A DNA stretch of 64,000 nucleotides. Source: Mermis nigrescens (taxonomy: Eukaryota; Nematoda; Enoplea; Mermithida; Mermithidae). Of this stretch, positions 22,974 to 35,355 are shown in pieces; the stretch's first letter is position 1, and every line of letters begins with the position of its first letter. The DNA lies in assembly GCA_036768485.1 (NCBI GenBank), contig JAVLUZ010000142.1, positions 6,712,006 to 6,776,005 on the forward strand, given 5' to 3'. The notes beneath the pieces are model-generated. The model saw nothing but the letters and a program-made list of their open reading frames with translations. It had not been told where the DNA came from and did not search any database. The position numbers were made by a program, and so were the translations under genes.

Positions 22974-25900
22974 CTATTTGATAGACATGACATTTAAGAC
23001 ATTTATAAATAAATAATTACCGGAAGAAAAGGGAAATCTTTTTTTGTGATCCTCCTTCACCAGTCCTCTGATCAGAAACCGCTATCACCAAGCCCCAAAA
23101 ACAGAATAAAAAAATCCCCATACAAAATTTCCAACGTAAGCCTTTCCCGATTTTTTAGTTTTGCCCGATTTCATATTCAAATTAAGCGTAATTGTGAAAT
23201 TTAAATTAAGTCATTCGAACTTTTTCTTTTTATACGAAACAGATAATTCGCAATTCCATAATAATCACAAGTTGAGTAAGCTAATGCGAACAACTACAGC
23301 TAATTTCGAAACAGAAATAGACTGAATTCGATCGGGTATAATAATCGAAGGTAAACTTGCTCTTATTTCTAAAAGAGGCCATGGAAAAAAACTTTATTTC
23401 TAGCAAACGTTACAATAGGGGTGGAGGCGATGTTATCCCACCTTTGGGTCCAGCACACATGGGCATAGGGGGTGAGAAGAGGTATTACCCATATATGCAC
23501 ATAGGAGGGGTAAGAGCGGGTGAAACCCTCCGCTAAAGGGTCCGAAAGTTACGTACTGTCGGCCTAAAATAATGTATTTTCAAGCAAATTGGACCTAACT
23601 TACCTCAATAACACAATCACTGTAGTATAAATCCCTGAATTAACCCCTCCCTAGCTACTCTGACCTTGTGCATATATGATATTGGCCCTAACTAAGGTTT
23701 TGGAAAATCGGTTACTGTCGGAGAGATTTTGAGAAAACAAAAGATAATGATCAAAAATTTTTTACAAATATTTTTCAACGCTAGAAACTTCACTAATAAC
23801 GGTCAAGAAATCTCAGTTTACCGCACATAAGGTGCTAGTGTAGTACCATATTATAATATCCTAAAATTTACATGTACTGAATATACATCGGTTTTTTGGA
23901 ACCGTCACTGTATAAACTGTACAAAGTGACTTTGTAAAAAAACAGTTAACACAATCATAAGCATTCCTGGATTCCCCATTTGGCCAGCCTAAAATTGTCC
24001 ATTTATAGTGTCCAAAACTCGAGTCACTGTCAAGAGAGTTTGACTGAGCTATCGACTGCATGATTCTTGGGAACGGAAGTATAAAAAATGACAAAAAATT
24101 TTCCAGATTGACAGATTTCTGCTCTTTTTAGCCATAAAATGCCTAGAATGAAGTTGAAATGATTTTAAAAATCAACATTTTTATTGAAATCTTGTATTTT
24201 GTAACAAAAAAAGAGTCGATGTGATTATATAGGCTGTTTTGACCGCTGTCGCATTTGATATACAAAAAAGCTCGTCGCACCCTAAATTTTCAGGTCCCGA
24301 ATTAAGAATTTTACCCCTTCCTCCACTCGGACCTTGCAAAACTATGATTTCCAATGTAACGGAATGTCCTCTTTATTAATCGGACTTTTGGTAATTATAA
24401 TGTTGATTGCTCAAGCGTAAGTAAAACTCGAGCATAGTATGCAGTGAACTCCAATTTTTCATATCTAGTTTTCTACACTGCTTCTTGATTGTTCGTTTTC
24501 AGAATAACATTATTTCACGGATACAATAAAACTAAAACATGCAGAATTTTATGTAAACTACCGAATGCAATTACTCCAGTGATTTACACGTTACAACTAG
24601 GTCCATATTTACGGGGGACGGGCCGCACCCACATCTGGACGTGGGGAGGGGGGGGGTTTGGGGGTAAGCACCCCCTCCGAGAAACCAAAATAAAGAAAAG
24701 GTGCTGTTCTATTGCCGCACACCCCCCCCTTGGTCAAAAAATTTTTGAACGGGAAACATACTGCATGTAATGGTGGAAAACTGCACATTTTTGTCTGTAA
24801 ATCTTCAACTTTTCCGCCACAGATGTGTATTTTCCATAACGTTACCTCAATCTTGACCAAAGAACGATTTTTTACGTCAAGTGATGAAGAAGAATTTATT
24901 CAAGTTTAGTTCTTATCTTAATGAATAGAAAATGCTAAAAAAGTCCAAAAATGCGGTTTTTATAGGCTATCCAAACGATGTCTCTGAGTTATAAACCAAT
25001 TTTGGTTAGGCAAGGCCCCCTCCCTTGGGCGAATCCTGGATCAGCTATAACCACCTATAATGTGGGGGTGGGTTGTGGTTTCTAACCCCTAAAAAACTTT
25101 TCACCCCAGAAAACTTTTCATTAGGGATGCACCGGGGCCTGGCCCCGGCCCCGGCCCCGGCGCCGGGGCCCAGGCCCCGGCCCCGGGCCGGGGCCAGGCC
25201 GGCCCCGGCCGGGGCCAAAATATGCAAATTTCAGCCTATTATCAGAAATTATCTCAACGTTTTTGTTCGGGTTTTGGCGATGTTTTGAGGTTAAATCGTG
25301 CATAATCGCCTGTGCATATCATTCATGTATAACAAAACATTTGTCCCAAATTTTGTTTCAGAAATTTAGCTTATTCTCGTTTATAGTTGGAGCAATTGAA
25401 TAGTCAAGACCGATAATCTTCAAGTTTTTCGCCAAATACACTAGCGTTTTTAATCGCTCAGGCAGCAAACAAGAACGGGAATCTGAGCAAATATTGCCGC
25501 TTGTACTGAATAAGCGTTCACTCGGGGTACTCGTGGGCGGGGGGCTTAGATATTTCCTTGCCAGTGATGCCAGGGCTGGGTAAGTTTCCATTTTTTTCGC
25601 CAAAAATCCAGCGGATCCGTTTCTGTTCCGATCTTTTCTTCTACTCGAGAAAAAGCATGTTTAACATTTTGTGGCATTCCTGTGGGTATGTTTGCCGGAT
25701 GAACAGGCACGTTGCTCTGGGGGAATGGGTGTCCGGCCGGACCCCCCAAAATTCAGGAAAATCGGAAAAAAAGACTTTGTTAACGTTATTTTGTGCTATT
25801 TTTGGCCTTTTTTGGCTTAGTCCCTCGAAATTGGTATTGGTCCCCAAAAATAAGACGGCCAGCTACGTGCCTGCGGATGAAATTCCAAAAGATGTTTTTT

Positions 25901-26896
25901 TGTGTTGATCGGCTATTTTCCAAGAAGATAGTTACAAATAGATATTCGTGAATTATTTTTTATGTACCATCCAGACAAGAAATTTAAACAATAGCAATTC
26001 GGATAAGATTCAAGCTAAGAAGAGTGGATCGATCACTTTAAGTTAAAGAAAAGAATAGACTTCCTCTAACGTTTTTCTAGTTTGGCAGGCTAATGCGCTA
26101 TGCTTTGATTGATCGAACCATATTTATGGAACTTTTGCTTTTCAGGATTATTATTATTATTATATTACTACATCTCATAAATGACTGAAATATTGTAAGG
26201 TTTTTTCATCTAAAAACATGTTGCGTTATGTATAAATTTGTCTCACTAGATTGTAAGGATTTATTGGTAAAAATGCGTGCAAGTCTAAAATTTTTTCATG
26301 TAATCTGATGCCGTTTAAGCGAAATAATAGTACGCTACAAGGCGTAACCTTTTTACGAACACACAATAACTTGAAAACGACACTACACATTAACATAATA
26401 AATTTTGCGCGCGAAATTTCTATCCTTGTTTAAGCTATTTTTAACTCGTCTGATCTAAAACATGAGCAAGTCGACTAATAATGATGTAAGTTACGTGAAT
26501 TAAATTTAAATTCTGGTAAATTTTGGCTGTATAAGCTATGATGATTAATTGAACTCGGAAATACTTGTGGAACGGATTCATTAGACTTGCCCAGACGCTA
26601 TTTTGCATAAGTCACATTTTGCCTAATACATATTTATACATGGTATATCTGGGATATTGCAAAAATAGTTGGCCCCGGTTGGTCCCAGTCTCTGGTACCG
26701 GCCCCGGCGCCGGGCCCGGGCCCCGGCCCCGGCCCCGGTCAAAAAGGCGGCCCCGGTGCATCCCTACTTTTCATCCCAGAAACTTTTTCATCCCACAAAA
26801 TTTTTTATTTTCCAAAAAAATCATAGAAAACGTACCGTCTCAGACGTTTGGAGCGCTATTTTGTCTCCAAAAGCGTCAAATTTGTAGCGCTTCAAG

Positions 26897-26972
<76 letters not shown>

Positions 26973-28354
26973 TAGTTTTTTGAGTATATTTAGATCAATT
27001 AATTTGATTTTTTTTGTACCTTTTTTGAATTCGAAAAACGCTATTTATGTTTAAAAAGAAAGAGCAAGGTCAGAAACACCATGTTTACCTGTCGCTTTTG
27101 AGCCTAAAAAAGACACTTTTGAAAAAAAATTTGGTTTGACCCCCATAATTCCCAAGCTGTGCATATCCGGTTACAACCAAACATGTGAGTGGATGTTTGG
27201 ATCAGATATGCGAGTGGGAAGGGGTTTTGAGGGGTTTAGCCTAGATCACATATGGGCAACTATCAAATTCTGAGGTATGATGGAGCGAAATAGTTAAAAA
27301 TTCAATTCTGAGGTTCCCGAGGGTACAGTAGCGTATAGGGACGCAAAGCGCATCATAGGAGTGGAGCGAGCACATACATATTGCGCAAAGCACAATGGTG
27401 TGTGAAGCGCACCGTGCAAGCATAGCAAGCATCTATATGGTGCGCGAAGTGCACCATGTGAGCATAGTGAGCGGAGCGCGTATATGGTGCGTGAAGCGCA
27501 CCATGCAAGCGAAGTGAGCGCGTACATGGTGCGCAAAGTACACCGTGCAAGCAAAGCGAGTGCGTACATGGTGCGCAAAGCACACCATGCGAGCGGAGCA
27601 AGTGCGTATGGGTGCATGAAGCGCACCATGCGAGTGGAGCAAGCGCGCATAGGTGCGTGAAGCGACCCATGCAAAAAAACATGTACATATTGTGCAAAGT
27701 GCAATGGTGTGTGAAGCGCACCGTGCGAGCATAGCAAGCGTGTATAAGGCAGCAAAAGATTACACCATTGAGCAAGGCAGCTGGAATCAGTACAAAGCAC
27801 GGCACAACCGCGCTTTATTACTTCCCTCAAAGCATGCATGATTCTTAATAACACATATTAATGTATATTAATACGTTTTCTTATTTTGTTGATAACTTTC
27901 TCAATTTCCATCCAATTTCTACAAAATTTTTTAATTTTGTAGAGAATTCTTAAGCAGTTTTTGCAAGCAATGCATAGTGATCTGTAAAATTAATTTTTCT
28001 TACTTTCATCATAACTTTCTCAATTTTCATTCAATTTTGACAAATTTTTTTTTGTTTTGTAGAGAATTTTACGCCTTCTCTGTGAGCGAAGCGAACAAAC
28101 CAAAAGTGAGCGCAGCGAACTTCTGGTTTGTTCCCGAGGGTACAGTACAGAAATATTTTTAGTGCAATTTTTCATGTAACAAAACTGAAAAGGTAAACAC
28201 TGAACCTGTGTGCAAGGCACATTCCTTTTTCCAACATCTCTTCCACGTAATTTACATCAACTATGCCATGTAATTCGGCGGCAAATGTTATCTCCTCATA
28301 TTGATCGGATTCTTCTAAATGAGATGCTCCACTTGAGCTGGATGCTTCCAACAT
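22691..28354 (-). CDS. GTF3C6: TFIIIC subunit 6 (GTF3C6) homologue, two exons
   Basis: Exons 28206-28354 and 22691-22973 join as CACAG|G to a 143-residue protein. EEITFAAELHGIVD corresponds to the first strand of the TFIIIC triple-barrel domain. LDTDEPIIQVGSHVF, then GSDLIFSE, corresponds to the conserved DTERPILQ..F..G..IFEE block of human GTF3C6. The last part (LLVPKDIASLESKTAKLKAE) is a charged tail. Human GTF3C6 is about 213 residues, so this tail is shorter. TFIIIC is the nuclear factor that binds the internal promoters of tRNA genes and recruits TFIIIB and RNA polymerase III. An in-frame stop lies upstream of the chosen ATG, which supports that start. The 5.2-kb intron contains a hAT element and several repeats. 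Confidence 0.87.
23490..23672. repeat. GCACATAGGGAGGGG-type MITE, second copy
   Basis: GCACATAGGAGGGG at the left, AACCCCTCCCTAGC and GACCTTGTGCATATATG at the right. Related to 11261-11489. Confidence 0.45.
23840..23945 (-). repeat. Fragment of CAGTGTTTTTTGTAC-family MITE
   Basis: Degenerate reverse fragment (TGTACAAAGTGACTTTGTAAAAAAAC in part). One end only. Confidence 0.4.
23950..25113. other. GTF3C6 intron, nothing recognised
   Basis: Contains a G-rich patch near 24640. No exon or complete repeat was supported. Confidence 0.4.
25133..25215. repeat. GGCCCC/GGGGCC subterminal array, left
   Basis: About 80 bases almost entirely GGCCCC or GGGGCC units in palindromic order, extremely GC-rich in an AT-rich window. 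Confidence 0.85.
25358..25690 (-). pseudogene. hAT transposase C-terminal dimerisation region, frameshifted
   Basis: The frame 25603-25358 reads YPALASLARKYL, PPTSTPSERLFSTSG and LPERLKTLVYLAKNL, the hallmark hAT C-terminal (hATC) dimerisation motif. The preceding residues EEKIGTETDPLDFWRKK sit in another frame, so one indel near 25600 breaks it. Further upstream the frame is cut by the MITE at 25704. No catalytic core was recognised in the element. Confidence 0.85.
25704..25873. mobile_element. CAGGCACGTAGC-family MITE, copy 2
   Basis: 170 bp, ends CAGGCACGTTGCTC and CAGCTACGTGCCTG, exact 8-bp duplication CGGATGAA (25696-25703 and 25874-25881). It is inserted in the hAT element. Confidence 0.87.
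26690..26757. repeat. GGCCCC/GGGGCC subterminal array, right
   Basis: Inverted counterpart of 25133-25215 at the right end of the hAT element. Confidence 0.8.
26898..26971. repeat. (AT)37 microsatellite
   Basis: Uninterrupted AT dinucleotide run of about 74 bases. Confidence 0.95.
27310..27760. repeat. Tandem array of GAA-loop hairpins
   Basis: About 57-base units built from inverted pairs such as ATGGTGC / GCACCAT around a GCGAAG-like loop. The array gives long but meaningless open frames on the minus strand. Confidence 0.75.
28206..28354 (-). CDS. GTF3C6: GTF3C6 exon 1
   Basis: ATG at 28354, 49 codons plus two bases, donor CACAG|GTTCAG. Encodes a short Ser/Glu-rich start and then the first barrel strands. 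Confidence 0.85.
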
Positions 28355-28931
28355 TTCAAACGTTTTTTCAAATAGTTATCGCCTCTAAAACAGTGCTCTG
28401 AGGTTAAAAATATATTAAGTAATTTCAGAGTGCTTCCCGACTTCTGTGACAATTTATTAAATAGGTATACTAATTTCATTTCTTTAATTTCAATTATTTA
28501 CTTTATATAAAATACAATACCTTATTCGAAAAACGCAAAGCAAAACGTCAAGAAAAAAGAAAATGCGATGTATCCATACTATCCAGGACACTACAGGCAA
28601 TTAATTAATCGCGCTCATAAGTGTTTTTAGTCCTTTTTATAAAGGTAGTTTTTTTAAGGTCTTGAAATTTTCATATGATCAATACCTTTACCAATCATCA
28701 GAAATTCTTAGCTTTTATTTGCATGGCTACTTGCATACGTTTCCTGTAATGCATGCGCATGAGCATACATTAATCGAGCCCATGGATTTTGGAATGTATG
28801 TACCAGTTTGAAATTTTAGATGAGGGCAGTTGGCCAATGAAGAGGGAGTTAATGAGCCATTTTCATTCAAAGAGGAAAAGGACTCCTGGAAATGGCTTAA
28901 GAGCGCAAGTTCTTGCCAGAAAGACGGGAAG
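28355..28931. other. Upstream of GTF3C6, nothing recognised
   Basis: Probable promoter side of the minus-strand GTF3C6 gene. No specific promoter element could be supported. Confidence 0.35.
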
Positions 28932-29681
28932 CAGTGTTTTTTTTGTACAAGGTCCGTTTGTACATGTACAAAGGTGGTCCCCAAAAGTCTTTGTACATTT
29001 TGTACATGCAAATTTTTGTGTTTTATAATATAGTACAGTAGCGATTTTAGTGTGGTAAAACAGGGTTTTTGATCTTTGGTAGTGTATTTTTGCTAATTTC
29101 TGGGTTTCTGACGCCAAAAATTACTAAAAATTATCTGAAAACGGCGCCGAAAAATGTCGACATTTTTTCATTCTAAATGCAAATTCTGCCATTTTAAAGA
29201 TATAAAGGACAAATAATTTATCAGTTCGGCGCGTAAGCGCGAAAATTTTGGGAATTTTACACCTTTTTACAGTTTTTGTCTTCCTAAAAATCTTTGTATA
29301 TTTTGTACACACAAAATTTTTGGGTAATATAATATAGTACAGCAGCGATTTTAGTGTGTAAAAACAGAGTTCTTCGACTTTTCGTAGTGTGTTTTAGCTA
29401 ATTTCCGGGTTTCTAAGGGCAAAAATCACTAAGAATCGTCTTAAAACGGCGCGAAGCGCCGAAAAATTTGACATTTTTACTTTTGAAATGCAATTTCTGA
29501 CATTATAAAGATATATAGAACACACAATTACTCATTTCGGCGCGAAACGCCGAAATTTTTCCGAATTTTAGACCTTTTTTGCAATTTTTGTCTTCCCAAA
29601 AATCTTTTTACATGTACAAAGACGGTCCCCAAAAGTCTTTGTACATCGCGAAAAATCTTTGCTGAATACAAAAAAACGGGC
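28932..29681 (+). mobile_element. CAGTGTTTTTTGTAC-family MITE with internal duplication
   Basis: The typical left end CAGTGTTTTTTTTGTACAAG and right GAATACAAAAAAAC enclose two copies of the central segment. Hairpin motifs lie near 29228 (degenerate), 29448-29460 and 29540. Flanks ACGGGAAG and GGGGGAAG are a weak TSD. Confidence 0.7.
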
Positions 29682-29756
29682 GGGGGAAGGGATAAATATA
29701 AACATTTTGGGGAATTGGGGAGTTTACTGTACATAGAGGGTGAGGAGGGTATTACC

Positions 29757-29964
29757 CATACATGTAAAACGGGTGGATGGGGGATCCCCCACACAAAGTC
29801 GGACGTCGGACATCCCCCCAAAGTCAGAGAATGTTTGACCCCCTTCGATTTTTGAAAAAATTGACCGTTTTTAGGCGCTTTTTGGTAGTTTTTGGCCAAA
29901 AATTGAAGGTCATTCCCCCTAAAAATGACCAGGACCCCCTAAATTTCGAGCCGTTACATGTATG
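29757..29964. mobile_element. CATACATGTAA-family MITE, copy
   Basis: 208 bp, CATACATGTAAAACGG to GCCGTTACATGTATG. Flanks GTATTACC and GCATTACT match at 6 of 8. Confidence 0.7.
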
Positions 29965-30109
29965 GCATTACTCTCCATAGGTCGGCAAGGTAGAGGTCGC
30001 CAAAGGAGGGTAAAATCCGAGAATCGTCATATAAGTAGAAAGGTCGGTCATCGGTCACTGTTTCTTGTACACAGTGTCTTTCTACATGCACAAAGATTTT
30101 ATTTCGGGC

Positions 30110-30510
30110 TAGGCATAGCAACGGTTTCCGCCAGAGAGGAATCTAAGAAAAAATTTTTTCTGTCTAAAAAACCCAAAAAACGGGCGAGGGCCGTTAAATA
30201 ACGCGTTTTTTGGGCTGTTTGTATCGTCCTGCACTATTTAAGCAATTAAAAAAACTTATTTTCTAGAATTTTTCACGTTTTTGACGGGAAAAAATGCTCA
30301 TTTTGTGCTCGAAGCGCTAATTTTTTTTGACTTTTCCTGCATTGAAGTGATATAAAGTGCCAGAAGATATAAAATAGGCTTTTTTCGCTTTTACGTCGCG
30401 AAAACAGCATCATACAACCATATTGCTCAGTTCTTAAAGATTTGTAATTTTCCCCGAAAAAATTCTCCTCCCCATCACTGGCTACGCCAGTGGTTTTCGG
30501 GGGGGGCACA
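30110..30510 (-). repeat. Repeat shared with 56.2 and 61.0 kb
   Basis: Reverse copy of a family containing AGCGCTAATTTTT and ending by an AGTGATGGGGAGGAG-like edge. Related direct copies lie at 56190-56480 and 61030-61440. Confidence 0.5.
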
Positions 30511-31399
30511 ACCGGAATTTTTTAAAAACACAAGTACACCAGAGGATTACTTATTTTAAAAAACGCTTAACGACCTAGAGCTGCATACTTTGTGAATTTT
30601 GCAACCCAGCCTTAAATATGGTTAGATTCAAGGGATACCTACCTCTCTTCTCTCCTAAGGCTGGAAGTCTGGGGTGGCGCTGCCGCATTCAAGCGCCCCT
30701 AACACCGTTTTTTCCCCAGCGATTTGGCTGACATTACATACCAGACCCAACATTTTTTCCACTTTTTCCACGTTTTTCGGGAGGTCTAAAAACCTTAAAA
30801 ATAGAGCCCCTGGGTTGAAAAATCAGTGTTTTTTCAGTAGAAAATCCTATGTACACATGCAATAGCGGTGTTTGATGCACTTTTTATATAAAAATTTCGC
30901 TCTCTACTATAAATATCACAATGAGTATACGTTATTTCTGTTGAAACTTGAATTTCCTTCCTTCAGTAAAGCATTTTAGGATTTTTCTGAAGTCGTTTTT
31001 GACAATAAAAACTATGATTTATCAAATGACGCGAGGCGCCAGAAAATGTTGAACTTTTTAGCTCTCTAAAACGTATTTTTTGCATTGCACTGAATTTTTG
31101 GCGAATATGTGCCCTAGAGCGATTTTTGTAATTCATACATTTTCTGAAAGCTCTTGATGAGACGAGTTCAGAACAACAATAATTTTGATTGGGTCGCGTC
31201 GCGAATATTGGTGGAGTTACCGCTGTTTGAAATTTTCGTTTCGGCATATATATTGTATATAATGCCAAATCAGCATTATTCCAAAGTATACATCACTTAC
31301 TGGACAATGACATAGGTAATTTCACGAGCCTGAAAAACAATAATTTAGCTGAAAACAGCACTACATACTCATGATTTAATTCGAAACAATTAATATCCA

Positions 31400-31540
31400 A
31401 CAATCGACCTAAGCATCTATACATCGACCTAAGCATCTATACATTGACCTAAGCGGGAGCGACCTCGACCTAAGCAGCTTAAAACACCTTTTCAGATATA
31501 CTAAGCCTAAGCCTAAGTATATTGAAAGCAAAAACTTACA
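31400..31540. repeat. CGACCTAAGCATCTATACAT minisatellite module
   Basis: About 20-base units followed by GCGGGAGCGACC and ACTAAGCCTAAGCCTAAG. The same module recurs at 55767-55960 and, inverted, at 32375-32470 and 60470-60590. Confidence 0.75.
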
Positions 31541-31730
31541 TTTTCCCATGCTTAAGCATATAGATTTTTCTAACTTTCATGCGCTGTAACTTCGTGAATA
31601 TTGCCGACCCAATCAAAATTTTTGTTTATATGAACTCAGGTCACCGAGATCTAACGAAATATGTGTAAACTGGCGAAATTCATTTAGCGCACATATTCGC
31701 CAATTTAGCCCAAAAAGTAACCAAATCCAT

Positions 31731-32175
31731 GCAGAAGATAAGGATTTTCAATCGCAGTGAAGTTCTAGACCTGATTGTCGATAAAAATGCTGCGATTGGC
31801 GCGGTGCGGCTTAAAGATTAATAACAAGTAAGAATCAAATCAATTCGGCGCGAAGCGCCGAAATATTTTGAAGTTTTACCTCTCTAAAACGCGTTTTTGC
31901 ATTACAAAAACTAACCGAATCCGTGCAGAAGATAAGGATTTTCAATCGTAGTGAAGTTCTACACCAGATTTCAGATAAAAATGCTGCGATTGGCGCGGCT
32001 CAAAGATTAATAACAAGTAAGAATGAAATCAATTCGGCGCGAAGCGCCGAAACATTTTTGAAGTTTTACCTCTCTAAAACGCGTTTTTGCATTACAAAAA
32101 CTAACCAAATCCGTGCAGAAGATAAGGATTTTCAATCGTAGTGAAGTTCTACACCAGATTGTCGATAAAAAGGCT
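31731..32175. repeat. About 190-bp tandem repeat, nearly three units
   Basis: Units start GCAGAAGATAAGGATTTTCA at 31731, 31925 and 32115. The first two units end with the GGCGCGAAGCGCC hairpin (31847 and 32036). A decayed further piece with the motif is at 32740-32870. Confidence 0.85.
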
Positions 32176-32374
32176 AATATTGAGAATAAGGTCACCTCCT
32201 AGAAATTAACTTTGCATGGATGATTTAATCTGGTTAAGGGTCAAGGAATTCAAATCTGAAAGAATTAGGTGTCGGTCGACATAATTGACCGAGTTACAGG
32301 CTGTTGAACTTCATGTGTTTAAGGATAAGAAATTAATTGAGACGAACTGGGCTATTCTCAATATTGCCGTTTTT

Positions 32375-32470
32375 ACTTCTATTATACTTAGGCTTAGGCT
32401 TAGTATATCTGAATAGGTGTTTAAAGCTGCTTAGGTCGAGGTCGCTCCCGCTCAGGTCGATGTATAGATG
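32375..32470. repeat. Inverted copy of minisatellite module
   Basis: CTTAGGCTTAGGCTTAG, then GGTCGCTCCCGCTCAGGTCG. It mirrors 31400-31540 around the 190-bp repeats. Confidence 0.7.
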
Positions 32471-33329
32471 CTAATACTTAAGTACAAATTTTCAAAAAAA
32501 ACGTGATTTTGTGCCTTTTCAAGCAATAATCTATAACGTAGATGTTGAAAACACGATCTGTCAACCATGAGAGTGAAAAAATCTCTAACAAAAATTTTTT
32601 TCGAAAATTTTTTTTCACTCACATGGTTTTCCGACAGTTTTTTCGACCTCTAAAATAAAGATTATTGTTTGAAGGGCATAAAATCACGTTTTTTTGAAAA
32701 TTTTACAAGGTCACCTTATTCTCAATATACTCCAAAAATGCTGCAATTGGCGCGGCTTAAAGATTAATAACAAGTAAGAATTAAATCAATTCGGCGCGAA
32801 GCGCCGAAAATTTTTTTGAAGTTTTACCTCTCTAAAACGCATTTTAACATTACAAAAATTTTCCACAAATGCCAACTAATCCCAAAAATTTTGGTTGACA
32901 AATAACCCAAAAATTGGAATAAAAACGTCGCCCTTAGGCCCAATACTATCGTGAATTAGAAATTAGTACAGTACTAATCCTATAGTTTTACATGTGTGCA
33001 AAATATTACTCTCTGACATAAAAAATATATTTTTTTCATTTTAGGCAGCCGAAACAGTTGTTATCACGTTTACTATAGTTTCTTGGCAACCTTATGTCAT
33101 TTTTTTTAGGAATAATTTTTTGTAATCGTTTTTCTTGCACAAAATTGTCTGAAATTTGAGAATTTTTCGAAAAAATGTTGTGTCAGAAGTGTTTTTAAAT
33201 AGAAGTAGACTATGTAAAACGCCAAGAAACGCTATTTCGAGCATGAAGGTCGAATTTTTGGACTTATTTTTGTCTGTTTTTGGTCAAGTCGGGGCATCAT
33301 TCCCTTAAGAAAATCCTAGATCTGCCACA

Positions 33330-33565
33330 CGACATACGCATACCTGGACGTGGGGGGTGGGGGGCATGCACCCCCAAAAGCAAAATACCCCCCATAATTC
33401 AATTTTTAAATTTTTTTTGTTTTTTCGCAATTTTTTGATGGGATAGTGCTCGATGAGAAACGTTAAAAAATGGCGTTTTTTCGCCATACTACCATTTTTA
33501 AGGCCATTTTTAACCTTTGAAAAATCTTGCACCCCCAGAATTTTCGTGCCGCCCGTCTATGGACC
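33330..33565. repeat. GTGGGCGGC..CCACG repeat family, reverse copy
   Basis: GTGGGGGGTGGGGGGCATGC at the left, TGCCGCCCGTCTATGG at the right, with the core GATAGTGCTCGATGAGAAACG. Confidence 0.55.
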
Positions 33566-34874
33566 GTATACCCTTAATTTTTACTACCATACTTTGTCAC
33601 TGAAAATTGTCCCGTCGGTGAAAATTTTCAAAGGTCATGCTTAAATTTATGTGAAAGAAACTACCCTTCCCTATTTTCCTTTGAGATGTCAATTTACGCG
33701 AAGAAGCTTTGTTACTTGCCTGGCTTCAATCTAAATAAACTTTAATCACCATGATTTAAGATAAGAAACTATAGCAAACTATAGTCTGTTCTATTCCAAA
33801 CGGTCAATTTTCGCTTTACGTCTTATTACTGTAGCAGAATATGTTACGGTTTAGGTTCTTGCAGCAATTTGTTAATGCGCCATATATGCTAAGCAAAGTA
33901 AATTAAACATCAATAAGAGTTCAAAGCAACCGGCCGCTACAAGAGCATAATCGAAGATGCCGTTTGTGTTATGAAAAACTAATACAGTAAAAGACTTAGC
34001 AAAAATAAGTCGTTTGGAATGGAACAGACTTTACTTCCTCTCTAATGGCCTCACTTGTTTATATGATTTTCGCGCGTATTTCTTCTGTAATTTCTCAAAA
34101 TGTAATTTTTTCATGCTTCACTTCTACCTCGTCCTTTTAAATTCAGTTAGTTATTTATTATTTTATTCTCTCTGTAATATCTTTTTTTCCATATTTTGTC
34201 GTATTGATGACTTCCTATTAATTCAGTTTTAAGCGATCTTCCGTGGATTTATCATTTCCACCAATCACTGATCAAAGTTCGGTCTACTGCAGACGTCATA
34301 ATCATCAATAATTTGTTGTTGATAATCAAATGTTTGGACCTCATGTCTTGGAGCTATGCACATAAACTTCCGACGACTACAATTATACACGCCCTCATGT
34401 ACAAAAATCATTTTAGTAATCGAACATGGACTTTATTCCTGGGAACAGTTTCTATTTTTTTACGAAAGGAAACATGAATGAAGCATGTGCGAGTGACTCG
34501 ATTTGAAGTCAGTGGCTAGCGTCGGTCTACCAGCCTTCTGTCATGAAGATCAATCAGAATAATCTGGGAAAATCTGCAGAAAAAAACGAGTGGGTATTGC
34601 TAATCGAGGTTATAGCACGCGTGGGGCCTTAAATTTTAAAATTCTATGGCGAGTCCAAAAATATTTAACGGTAGAAAAGGGCCATATATCCTGATGGTAC
34701 ATAAGAGCAGGAAAACGCCATTTTCGACTTTTCTCCTCTAGCATCGAGGTAATTGCGAAAAATGGCAATATCTTCGAAAATTCAATTCTATTTGGTCATT
34801 TCACATTGCGATTTGCTTGTTCTACAAATGGAGTAGGAAGAAACCTACCACAAATATGGATAACTTCAAGCAAT
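33566..34874. other. Spacer, nothing recognised
   Basis: AT-rich spacer 3' of ATPSCKMT. A 72-codon hydrophobic frame at 34014-34232 has no recognisable motif. Confidence 0.45.
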
Positions 34875-35041
34875 TATAGTCTGTTTCACATAACTTCGTG
34901 CATATATTCAGAGAATTTTCATCGACAGTAAGCCGAGGGTTACGATAATTATAAATCAGATCAAAGCTTTAATCGCAATCTGTTAGCTTTTGTCAGAGAT
35001 ATTTTAAAATTTAAGACCGAACTTGTGTGAAATAGACTAAA
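34875..35041. mobile_element. TATAGTC MITE, copy 2
   Basis: Ends TATAGTCTGTTTCACATAA and, inverted, TTAGTCTATTTCACACAAG. Homologous to 18654-18810. Confidence 0.65.
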
Positions 35042-35211
35042 GACAAAGTTGTTGAAGCGTGTCACCATTACGGCTTAGATGAATGAAAACTGCATTTAGT
35101 GAGCGGCTCTTTTATTGCAAATAGACAAACAAAAGCGAATCCTCTGGTGTAGCAAAAAATAGTTTTATATGTAAAGATTCAAAATCCATGATTTTGCCTT
35201 TCAAAACCTGG

Positions 35212-35355
35212 TCAGCGCAGCGAGTACACCCAGACTGTGTCTATTCCTGAACCGATCGTTAGCACAGGAGACCAGTGTGGAATATCAAAGCGGCAAGCTA
35301 ACACGAACGAGTCTCTTTTCAAGTCATTAATCAACTTCTCGGACAAGTCATTCAT
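35212..35355 (-). CDS. ATPSCKMT: ATPSCKMT exon 4
   Basis: 47 codons and a stop, after TTCTTAG. Carries LACRFDIPHWSP and GSGIDTVWVYSLR, the C-terminal family signature. Confidence 0.92.
   Translation of the reverse strand: MNDLSEKLINDLKRDSFVLACRFDIPHWSPVLTIGSGIDTVWVYSLR

Larger units (their letters stand above)
25122..26766 (-). mobile_element. hAT element with 8-bp TSD and GGCCCC subterminal arrays
   Basis: 1645 bp with inverted ends TAGGGATGCACCGGGGCC and GGCCCCGGTGCATCCCTA and an exact 8-bp duplication CTTTTCAT (25114-25121 and 26767-26774). It holds a damaged hAT transposase tail and a nested MITE at 25704. Both ends carry GGCCCC/GGGGCC runs. It sits inside the GTF3C6 intron. Confidence 0.92.

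Noticed and set aside
25045..25303. Pro/Ala/Gly-rich frames over the GGCCCC array
   Set aside because: Repeat translation only, open on both strands.
27294..27854. Long overlapping minus-strand open frames (up to 186 codons)
   Set aside because: They are read-through of the hairpin tandem array, low in complexity and open in several frames at once, with no protein-family motif.
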